Of a stretch of 64,000 nucleotides of DNA, positions 49,640 through 58,699 are shown piece after piece. The position numbers were made by a program, and so were the translations under genes. Source of the stretch: Bombus terrestris (lineage: Eukaryota; Arthropoda; Insecta; Hymenoptera; Apidae); assembly GCF_910591885.1 (NCBI RefSeq), contig NC_063279.1, positions 12,648,001 to 12,712,000 on the forward strand. The letters are read 5' to 3'. Position 1 is the stretch's first letter, and each line of letters starts with the position of its first letter. The notes under the pieces were generated by a model. It was not told where the DNA came from, did no database searches, and saw only the letters and a list, made by a program, of their open reading frames with translations.

Positions 49640-50100
49640 AATTTTCATAAATAGGAAAAAAAGGATCGTAACGAGGCAGAATAAAAACGTGGACAATATA
49701 ATCCTCCACCCACGCGTTTCCGTTAAGCTCGTTTGGTCATTGTAACTTTGGAATTCGTTCACGGACAATACCAGCGTCCCTATCAAAAACGCGGTCCCCG
49801 TGCAATAACGTAATCGAAAACAAAACCAACATAGCCGACATCAATCGGAATTCACTGATCATTGACCAGAAGCGATTTTGAAACGCGACGCGATAACACG
49901 AAGCGCACAACCCGATGGATCGATGCTAACGATGCCCGTTTTGTTTATGCACTAACCTAGCACACGGATCGTGCAGCTTAATATTCGCGTCCAACGACAC
50001 GTAGCCAGATAAAGTGAACCGTGTATCAAAATAAAGCAATCGCCTGCCCCCGGCTCTTCCACAAACACCATCGAAATTCTCAGACGAATCTATAAACTTG
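49640..50100. other. Mixed non-coding stretch
   Basis: After AAATAGGAAAAAAAGGATCG (also near 62607) the sequence becomes moderately CpG-rich up to 50090. No frame is open long enough to consider as coding. Confidence 0.5.
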
Positions 50101-50116
50101 TAAATTCAAATATGTA

Positions 50117-50255
50117 CACTGGCTAGCGAAAGTATTTGAACACTTAGAAACGTTTTACGTATATATTATACAAAACATTTTGAAATCTCATTAGCTCTTT
50201 AACGAGAAATGGCTATCGTGATTGTATTGGTAAAATTTTTAATGGATCTGAAAAC
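50117..50255 (+). mobile_element. Tc1-like left-end fragment
   Basis: CACTGGCTAGCGAAAGTATT follows TA (50115-50116) and continues TGAACACTTAGAAACGTTTT and TATATATTATACAAAACATT, as at 31609 and 34524. Similarity with the 31.6-kb copy persists through GCTATCGTGATTGTATTGGT. No transposase is seen downstream. Confidence 0.68.
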
Positions 50256-50259
50256 GGAT

Positions 50260-52100
50260 ATAGAAGTTGCAAAATATTTATTGGAAGCATACAAGCACGG
50301 TATCAAACTTTATCAATGAGCTGCAATATTTAGCGAGACTATTTTTAGCGTTAATTTTATATCTAAATCTATATGATGTATACTATCTTTTCATACTTTC
50401 AAAAGTATAAGTTTGCAATGTAGAAAGTTTGCAAATATCTTACGACTCCTATATACGTTTTCGTATTGATTTCGTACGTACAAATTACTCGACTAACTAT
50501 GACATCTAGTGATATACAATGTATCACATCTGTACCACGATCATGTCTCTCATTTATGAACAAATCTCCGTATTTGACGTAATGTCCGTTTATTTGACGC
50601 ATTCAGAGCGAATCGTTTCAACTAAACGAACGCAGGGCATATTGCCAAGATGGAATTAACAAACGATCAATTTATCAAGCCTGAAATACATGCACGTGAG
50701 GTATGATAAAATTATCATTTATCAATGTCTGTAATGGTTCGTATAAAATAATATTCATTATCCGTTATTATAAAAAACTTGTTATATTTCCTTCAACTGA
50801 CGAAAATATATTGTAGTATATAATTAGTTAGTATACAGTCATAAAACTTGTTCTATTATGAAACTGAAAAGATAAGCGTTGAAGTGTTGAAGTGCGTAAT
50901 TATATTTAAATACTCTAAATCTTGACTTACGCACCACTACAATTTTCATTATCTCGCCATTCGTTAACGAATTAAGGAAACCTCTGAGTACATAAAGTTT
51001 TAGCTAAACTGGTGACTAGTTTCACGCTCTTTCTTGTCAATTACAGTGCGCGTGAACGTGGTCACGCAGTATACGTAATAAAATTCACAGGCAGTAGAAT
51101 GAGAACGCGCGGGGCAGACGGCTGTTGATACATCATGGAAACGCCGTGGACAAAGTGGCTATTACGTTTCCTCGTTATCTACATACGCTTTTTGAGCACG
51201 TCGAGCTAGGCCACTTGTGCCACTGGCGTAATACTGGGTCAAAAGCGTGCGGCACAGAGAAACTGGGGTCAGACTTTTCAAGCAGCTAGCTCGTTTTCCT
51301 TTTCTTGGACTGTAACGAATACCAGCTTCGTCCATTCGTTTTATGCCCACTCTCCACGTCCAAAGGAGAGAAAGAGCGCTCGCTAAGCTTCTTCCAGTAA
51401 GAGATCCTTGCTTTTTAAATTAACGATGCTACTTCCATAAGTTTCCCTCCACCTTTTTACCGCCAACCTGCGCCGTAACACGCCATCGCGATTTACAAAT
51501 CGCTGAAAACGCAATCGTTAAGCGCTCTTCGACTCGCCTTTTGTTCGATCCGAACGTTTACAGCGAACTTTCGTTACCAGAAACGTTCCTCTCCAGTTGA
51601 CCACGAGCGTTCTTGAATTTTTAAGTTCCTCTTTGATTTTCTCTCCTTCGTAGTAAAGTTTCGATCTTTGGAGATTTCTGGATTAACTGTTTCTCTTATG
51701 AGACGAGAACGGTCTGAGAAAGTTTAATTTGAAGTTTAACTCACGCTGTGACTTGCCGGCGTATTTAGTTTACAAATTGTCGAGCGGAAATCGTAAGGTA
51801 AGAGATTAATAGCTAAATTAATTCGTTGATAGCCAACATTTTATTGCAAATATTTTTAATTCACATTGAAAGTTATTATCACGCGTATAATCTTCTTTAC
51901 CACGAACACACTCGTGGAAATGAATCGAACGTTAATTGTATACTCGAGTAATGAAATTGGGAAACTAAGAAAAAAATGGAGTTTGAAAGAAACTTCAATG
52001 AAAGTGTACGAAGAATATTTGTACTTTAACCTAGTATCAAGGATCAACAAAAGTTTTACGAAAAGTAAATCCAGAATGATCCAGCAACTGAAAATTATGG
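50260..52100. other. AT-rich stretch with a GC-richer island at 51030-51600
   Basis: No gene is called. The island contains short unrecognised frames (minus 51162-51350). The frames 51856-52107 (minus) and 51866-52135 (plus) oppose each other over AT-rich DNA. Confidence 0.45.
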
Positions 52101-52124
52101 ATGCCAAAGCCCGTCTGTTCGAGA

Positions 52125-52352
52125 CTGGGGCTTGAATTCCACGTGAATTTCACCACTGGGGAGTCAGAGAGGTTAGAATCCTTCGATCCCAAGCTGACCC
52201 TCTGGGAATCCCACGAGTTCACGGTCAGAATAGACGAATTTCCAAGGTTAGCCCTATGTGAGTCCCATGGGATCGAGATCCCTCAATTTCCGAGTGGCCC
52301 TAAGTAGTTGTCATGAGTTTGATGACATGGGTGTCGAAACCTGGGTGACTCT
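52125..52352 (+). repeat. Degenerate minisatellite, unit about 48-54 bp
   Basis: The phrase recurring with drift is roughly GACCCT(C)TGGGA ATCCCACGAGTTC ... AATTTCC(A/G)AGG. Copies begin near 52192 (GACCCTCTGGGAATCCCACG), 52246 (AGCCCTATGTGAGTCCCATG), 52296 (GGCCCTAAGTAGTTGTCATG) and 52342 (GGGTGACTCTTA); an earlier partial unit starts near 52150. Each unit carries CCCAYGRGWTC and, in two, CAATTTCCGAG / GAATTTCCAAGG. The 68-codon open frame 52101-52307 merely runs through the repeat. I do not recognise a named family. Confidence 0.6.
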
Positions 52353-52359
52353 TACAAGC

Positions 52360-54390
52360 ATAATTCGCGTGTATTCAAATAGACGCGGTGTAACTAGACT
52401 ACTCCTATATTTGCACTCTCGTTTATTCAAAGGTATTAGGACTTTTACAGAAGAACAAGGAAAAGCTTGACAAACCATTTGAAAGCTTAGATTCTAAAGA
52501 ACTCGTGTGTCTAAAGTCGTAATAGAAATCTCCGATTAATTGAACCGGTCGATTTAAAGAGTTTTATAAATGAACAAATTATAAGAGCTCCGTTCGAAGA
52601 CTTTTCGATGACGAAGCAAATGACGAACGATACGGAGATTATTTTGATCAAATATAGAATATTTTAAAGAAATTATAACGCAATAATAGTTTTATTATAT
52701 TTTATAAGAATCAATTTCCCGATTTTCCCTGATTTGTATAGGTATAGACTAAATTTGAATACCAGTAACCTGCGTTACTCGTCGAAAGCACTCAATGCGC
52801 ATGTTTAAAGCTCGCATTTCGCTAAATTCATACTCTTCATTCGAAGATCTCTATTTCGTAGATAACGATTCTCAGTGGCATTAATACGTCTCGAGAATAA
52901 AATTGTTCGCCCATCGTTCACTATACAGGGACAATCTACACAACCTGTCGGCAACAGCAGCAAAAATGGTGGTAGAGTAATGGAAAGCAGGAAAGAATTC
53001 CTCTGGTTGGAGAAATTCTCCGTGAAAACGGAAGAGAAAGGATGAGAAACATAATAATAAAGAGGACGAGGGAGGAGTGAGGGCAACAGCGTCTTTTTCA
53101 TTATATCATTTCATGGTCCAGTGGTCGAGCGACGCGAGATTCTAGGGGGTAGCTGGTTTTCGACCTCCGGGATAAAGGCCAGCCTCGAAGCAGCAGCCAA
53201 CTAGAAAGCTTGGGTACGAACGAATAAAACTAACACCCATTAATCAGCCCTTAGCCCGGACCCGTTACAGAAATAAGTGCGCCGCGCGAAATAAAGATCC
53301 CTTTTTCAGACGCCTTAAATCATCAGTTTATTTCCCGGAGAAAGGGATATCCCTGTTAACCAGGCAACCTTTACTACTGTTTCTTCCTCGAGTTGAAAAA
53401 GAAGTTCCTTATTTATTGTTGAATTATTGTTAGACTAAGGATATTCATACAAATTCGTGTTTATAAAAAAAATAATTGAAAATTTCATTTAAGCATTTTG
53501 GATATTTCATATATTTTATGCATATTATTTTTATTCTATTTATTCTAGTTATCATGATATTAAAATTACACATTATATTCGTTCGGTGTAAGCTTATACA
53601 TAAAGATCCAATTATTATTGCATCGTTTAAATTTTAAACAAATATGGATTAACAAGATCACTGTGGTTGAATTTTCAATAAAATGAATTTTGTTACTAAT
53701 GAAACTTGTCACGTAATTATGTAACAGTGACATGTTTGCTGATAAAGTAAGACATTTTATACAGGTAAATTTTATAAATTGTAATTTTAAAATCGTAGGA
53801 GAGAGGTCTGTAACCTATAATTTCAAACTTCTCGATTCTCTAATTTTATTAATTGGTAAATTATTGTACCAGACGATATTGTGAAACTTTTGCCAAGCTT
53901 CTTTTTCTTCTATACATTCCTCAATAACGAATAGTCTGTTTAATCACGGTGTTTGACACTATTTTTCCTAGTTTAAAAACTGACGAAAGCCCACGGGCGA
54001 TCGGGAGGTTATTTGTCTTGGGTGCCAGGTCACGGAGAAGAAAAGGTTAGCACAAAAGATCGAACGTCCAGTGGACCGGGCACAATTGTGGCCAGAGGAA
54101 ATAATGGAAACTTATAAGGGGTGATTTGAAAAGCGAGTCGATCGTGGTTTTTCGTAAAACCGTTTGTCTTCCTTTCTTCGTTTCTCTCGTCGGCCAAAGT
54201 GGATTTGCACAGACCGAGCACGACTTTCCTCCGCGACTCGCAATGAAAGCCACGCTCGGGATTGTTCGGTGGTTAACGTAATACTAACAAGATTGAAATT
54301 TAATTTAAAGCTTTTCACAGGACGCTCGCAATTTGCCTCTCAAGAGAAACTGGAAATTTCCACGAAGGAACTCGGTTTGCTGCAACATGG
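52360..54390. other. Mixed non-coding stretch
   Basis: A minus frame (52805-53101) and several overlapping frames near 54030-54475 have no domains. About 53110-53390 is GC-richer. 53400-53990 is AT-rich with no structure seen. Confidence 0.45.
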
Positions 54391-54394
54391 ACTA

Positions 54395-54860
54395 TACAGG
54401 GCGTCACAAAATAAATCGATTTTAAACATTAAAACGATGAAAACGACTTATATAGAAAAATGTCGCGAGGCCTAGAAACGTACTATTAAGTTAAGGTGCG
54501 TGTAAGTAATAAAACTTTAATTGTACGTAGTTTATATGACGATAGTTTATATAATAGTGGTTGATGAGAAACGTATTTAACCTTTTACAAAATTTAATTC
54601 GCATAGGAAAATCAAACGAATGTTCTCATTAGTCATTGACATCACGGTAATGAAGTTTTATATTTTTATTGTAAAAAAATAATAACATCGAATATATGGG
54701 ATTTATAGTAAATTTCCTCTCCTTCAATATGACAGAACAAAATTGGATGGATTATGTCGGTGCGCCAAATTTAAAGTTCAAAGAAACGTCATATTCATAT
54801 ACACCAGTCTAATAGTATTTAAATCAACTGGCGAACCTTTCTTTCAACTGACACCTTGTA
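54395..54860. mobile_element. Candidate TIR element (about 466 bp)
   Basis: The left end TATACAGGGCGTCACA and the inverted right end, read as TATACAAGGTGTCAGT, agree at 12 of the first 14 bases, and TATACAGGGTGTC is a common end in insect DNA transposons. Both ends lie in a TATA context compatible with a TA duplication. The interior is AT-rich with no transposase. Short imperfect TIRs leave this uncertain. Confidence 0.35.
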
Positions 54861-54869
54861 TATGGAGAT

Positions 54870-56310
54870 GCAAAACGCGAATACGGTGTATCCGCGACAA
54901 TGTTTAGTCGTTTTCATCGAAAATCGACGATTTTTCGCTCGATGGCGCGTACACAACCACCGAGTAAATATTAAAAACATGCTTGCGCCGTTTTTCAACG
55001 TTCTACATCCCGTTATACCGACGTTATTTTACATATTTCCGCGCACGCATTTAATAACGTCCTACAGATCCTTGCGTGCCGGCAGTGCTCTCATTAAATT
55101 CACTGGGCTTCCATTCGCATGAAAATTTGTCATTTTCCAGTCTCACTTGTTAAAACGTTGCCCGATCGAATCGGTATTTCTAGTGCCTCGGTATTTTTTA
55201 ACCCGGTTAATTGTTTCTCATAGTGATGTCTGTCGAAATGCGACATGGCCTGCTGGACATTGATCATTTTTAGTCGAAAAACAAAATAACGATACAATGT
55301 GCCATAAAATTGTGAATATTATCGATTCGCGTATATATCTGAATAAATGGAGAATAAAAATTTTGTCGTTATTTTAATAGAAAAAAAGAAAAAATAGAAA
55401 AATTTCGTTATTTATAAAATGGGCTAACGCAATGTAATTCGACGATTTTTTAAGAAATTAAGATTTACAGCCCTTGATAAGATCAAAATTTCAAACATTC
55501 TTATTTTAATTTCGAATACCTCGTCGATTCAATTCTTAGATTCAATTTGGATCTTTCCTTAGACTCAAATGAGATTCATTTATTTCACCCACGATCTTCC
55601 ATCTTTGACAAGTAGATCATTTTTATCTGTTCACGTGTAAAATAAATATCGCTCCATCAGTTTACGACAAAAAGCCGGGATGCTCAGTTCAAACAAACTG
55701 AGCATCGAGTGAAAATAAAGCTGGGTCCAATCGCTTGTAAATACCAGTTTCCCTGATACGTTTAATTATTCGAGAATCGATTTCCGTAAAGTCGTGACGA
55801 AATTGTATGCCGCATTTATACGGATGTAATTAATTAGATCCATTATCGCGAAGATAACGTTCAGGCAGATCGATCGAATTTCCACGATTGACAGGGTTTG
55901 GCGGTCCTCGCGAAACGAGATGCATCGTAATCCAGGGTACAACAATTATACAACTGCGAACTAATATCATGGTAGCAAGATCGCGACGGACCCTAAGGGC
56001 TCTTTCTGGCTCGTACCAAGATGACGGCATTGACGACAACGACGAAAAGCCGGCTAATGAGAATCTACGACGGGTGTAAAGTCAGGGCCCAAAGTTACGC
56101 GCCACGTAACAAGTTCCGAGTAAGCTGACCAAGTTAAGTAATTTGTGCGCCAAGCCAGCTGCGGCGAATAAGTCATAACTAAGGTAGATTGTGACTAATT
56201 GTGTCCCAGGTGGGAGTTCACGAGTCGTTTTCGAAAACGCCAGCCAAAACGCGAGCCGCCAGTCGATTAACCATTTGAATCTTCGATGAAATAACCAAAT
56301 GTCATCGAGG
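54870..56310. other. Mixed non-coding stretch
   Basis: No gene is called. It includes the perfect hairpin at 55679-55706. The GC-richer part 55850-56330 holds opposing frames (plus 55888-56079; minus 55830-56039 and 56082-56330) without motifs. Confidence 0.5.
55679..55706. repeat. Perfect 11-bp hairpin, 6-base loop
   Basis: GATGCTCAGTT (55679-55689) is exactly inverted at 55696-55706 around CAAACA. It is not AT-dominated, which makes it less likely by chance. It contains TGCTCAGT / ACTGAGCA, a MARE-like word TGCTNNGTCA only in part. Too short for a microRNA precursor. Confidence 0.7.
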
Positions 56311-56476
56311 AAAGGTACACTCCTCGTCAAAGAGATAGCCCAGATGAGGTATCTTTAATTTCTCAATGCCGCGTGTAAAGTTTTTTATCCGTAACGTATA
56401 ATATCAAAATATTATGAGCTCAGGATATGCGGTTCGTTGAAAATAATTAGAAATCTTATGAGGTTTAGTGTGTAAC

Positions 56477-56489
56477 AAAAAAAAAAAAA
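56477..56489 (+). repeat. Poly-A run inside the Tc3-like element
   Basis: Thirteen A residues in the 5' untranslated part of the decayed transposon; a simple homopolymer. Confidence 0.8.
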
Positions 56490-56609
56490 TTGTTTTATTT
56501 TAAGAACGAAATGATACCGCACTCTGTTAATATGTTTAGAAATTGCTCAGTAGTTTATGATCTATCAACGACTAAAGATTACAGTACAATGTTATATAAA
56601 TTTGTAAGT

Positions 56610-56956
56610 ATGGGACGCGGAAAAAAATTAAATGAGTCTGAGAAAAGCAAATTCTTGAACTAAAACAGCAACAGTTATCAGTAGGAAAAATATCGAAAGT
56701 AATAAGAAGAAATCGTAAAGTAATACACAGTTTCTTATAAAATATTGAAGATTATGGCCAAAAGAAAAGTACTGGTCGGCCGTCATCGTATATCGTTTAC
56801 AGATACAGATTTAAAGAGAGATCTTAGTCACGGGTTATCGAATTTGACGATTATATTGTGCCAGGTCACACAAGTAATGCAATTTTCCTGAGAATTGACA
56901 GAGCTGGATATAAGTTTCATAAAAGAAGGTTTAATAAAAAACTGGCAAATAATCGA
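56610..56956 (+). pseudogene. Tc3-like transposase, N-terminal DNA-binding region only, broken
   Basis: Tc3-type transposases begin with two helix-turn-helix domains that bind the element's ends, followed by a DDE catalytic domain. The start here, MGRGKKLNESEKSKF, resembles the usual MPRG...LT..E start. A one-base frameshift near 56654 leads into LELKQQQLSVGKISKVIRR, a first-HTH-like stretch. A TAA stop (56738-56740) interrupts it just before EDYGQKKSTGRPSS (to 56788), whose K-STGRP hook links the two HTH domains in this family. A second frameshift near 56790-56796 gives FTDTDLKRD, and a third region reads RIDRAGYKFHKRR (56891-56929), the end of the second HTH. No DDE domain follows. It is certainly non-functional. 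Confidence 0.8.
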
Positions 56957-57186
56957 TGACAGATGGCACATATGGGTATTTAAGTTTATTGTTCTCTTTA
57001 GTATCCAAGTAGAACTAGTATTTGTTCGAAAGTGTCATCGTTAGATAAAAATTCATAATAAAAACAGTACGAATTTTTCGATGCACCCAATACGTTGGAA
57101 AAGTCTTCTTTAAAAATCTTCGAAATTCAGCACGCATTGTTTCGCTATAGAATCAAAAATCTAACGTTTCAAATCGAAAATTACAT

Positions 57187-57216
57187 AGAGAGAGGGAGAG
57201 AGAGAGAGAGAGAGAC
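57187..57216 (+). repeat. GA microsatellite
   Basis: AGAGAGAGGGAGAGAGAGAG-type run of about 30 bases, in the non-transposon-like middle of the Tc3-like element. Confidence 0.9.
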
Positions 57217-57271
57217 CATCTTGGATCGACAGGTGACAGAGATCGACGATGCTAACCGGCGAGTTTGTCTC

Positions 57272-57484
57272 TAATTCGAAGTACGTAAGCCGAATCGAGT
57301 TTACCTGGATCCAGTTCTATTCGAGTTTAGTCGCGTCGAATTGATCGAATCGATGGAAAGCAGCGTAACTGTGGTCGCCAACGGCGATTCCGTTATCTTG
57401 CGAGCGTTTGCACTTCAAATGCGATTCCGTCTCGCATTCTTCATCGAGCACGGAATGCACTTGCTGCACCTTCCACGGTAAAAC
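57272..57484 (+). other. Open, GC-balanced segment of 70 codons without known homology
   Basis: From just after a TAA the frame stays open to the TAA at 57482-57484. It includes an ATG at 57353 starting MESSVTVVANGDSVILRAF, and the composition is less AT-skewed than its flanks. The end, CCACGGTAAAACG, could also be read as a splice donor (ACG|GTAAAA). I recognise no domain; chance openness is the default. It is recorded because it lies within the unexplained insert in the transposon. Confidence 0.2.
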
Positions 57485-58159
57485 GATCGATCGGTGTAAG
57501 TGCAGAGAGCGAAATGTGGGTTAGAAGTAGGAAAATAAACGCGATCAACGAGATTTCGTTGGTACATTCTTGTCTACAAGTACTGAAACATTTCTAGGTA
57601 GCGAGGTTAACCTCAGAAATGCTTAAGAATTTATTAAAATCTTTAATAATTACTCTCCGATTTGAAACTTACGCATAGATAGATGAAAGTGATGGAATCT
57701 TAAGATGGATAGAGAATCCACATATTCAACGTTACGATAAAAATTTTATCTTTGCGTATGACAACGTTAAATTTCTCTTCGTCTATATCCGTTACAGGCA
57801 GTCGCATGATTTAATTTTCTATCGTAATTCCAAATTCCAACTGAGATTTTAATTCAACACTCGAGTATTGCATTTAATTCGCACATAAATTTTTCAGTAA
57901 AGTTAGAGAATCGTTTATACAATACGTACGATTCTTAGTTAATATTCAAGTTCCTCTTGCCACTATTACAAGTAGATTTTGCAATCTTTTGCTTGGTTTC
58001 CTTGCAATGAAAAATCACGGTCGGTAGTAATCATTTGAGCGGTGACTTGAACGAATTATCGCATTTCGTATAAAACCAAGAGGTGTGCTAATATTTATGA
58101 ACGGGAGTGTACGTATCGCGGGCCGATCTCGCGATTAGTCGATACATTTTTCATTACTC

Positions 58160-58390
58160 CTGACGTCTACCCTCTTCTGTGTTTCTTTTTTTCTTGCAAA
58201 GGGAGGGATTAAAGCGACGTGCCATCGGTAGGTACGTGTTACGACTCGTTTTCGGATTGTTGGATCGATCAAACGTTCGTTTAGGAATGTCGGGGCCGTG
58301 GCGGGTGACGGGGCGCGCTACGATCAATTAAATCCTGGTTGATGCGCCCCGCGGAGCGTGGTTTCAGTTTGATGGAAGAGGAAGAAGAAA
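58160..58390. other. GC-rich island next to the Tc3-like element
   Basis: CpG-dense, with GGCCGTGGCGGGTGACGGGG (58290-58309) and TTGATGCGCCCCGCGGAGCG. It begins about 50 bp after the transposon terminus. There is no open frame of note; possible regulatory DNA by composition only. Confidence 0.35.
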
Positions 58391-58493
58391 GCGTGTATCG
58401 AAGTAGAATATTCGGATACGTTTGTCGGTATTAGTAATTTTATAATTTAGTAATTTTATAAATTGCGGATAAATTGTGAATTGATGCACGGTA

Positions 58494-58678
58494 TTAAAGT
58501 AACCAAAAAAGTTCTAACGTTTCCTTTGTGGCAGAAAAGAATGATATAGCAATATAAAAAAATATAATTTTCGTTATCAAAATAATCACTTTTATTTTGA
58601 TGATCAATTCCCTTCATTCCTTAGATCTTTATTTTTTTTTTTTATAAAAAAAGTAACAGGATTTTTTTGGTTACCTCG
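58494..58678. mobile_element. Probable mariner-type MITE (about 185 bp)
   Basis: AAGTAACCAAAAAAGTTCTAACG at the left (two parts, 58497-58519) is mirrored at the right by GGTAACCAAAAAAATCCTG when inverted. TA lies close outside each end (58492-58493, 58679-58680), although the first bases do not align exactly. An internal hairpin TATCAAAATAA...TTATTTTGATGA sits near the centre (58576-58604). The TIR resembles that of the 8841 element (GGTTACCCGAAAGTTTC). There is no coding capacity. Confidence 0.55.
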
Positions 58679-58699
58679 TACGTTCCCCTAATCTCCACT

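Larger units (their letters stand above)
56318..58109 (+). mobile_element. Decayed Tc3-like (Tc1/mariner) transposon, about 1.8 kb
   Basis: The left terminus CACTCCTCGTCAAAGAGATAG follows TA (56316-56317). The right terminus ATATTTATGAACGGGAGTG precedes TA (58110-58111) and, inverted, reads CACTCCCGTTCATAAATAT. The termini share CACTCC and then align with small gaps. A broken transposase starts 292 bp inside, the usual position for the family, and the total length is normal for Tc1/Tc3 elements. From 57756 on, the right part is shared with 9072-9243, and its last 100 bp with 18940-19027. The middle (57180-57530), with a GA microsatellite and GC-richer DNA, does not look like transposon and may be inserted or replaced sequence. 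Confidence 0.65.

Noticed and set aside
20951..57622. Identical 16-mer GGTTAACCTCAGAAAT at about 20951 and 57607
   Set aside because: It contains a palindrome and could be a small piece of the Tc3-like repeat, but a shared 16-mer between two points of a 64-kb window is not unlikely by chance and the flanks do not align convincingly.
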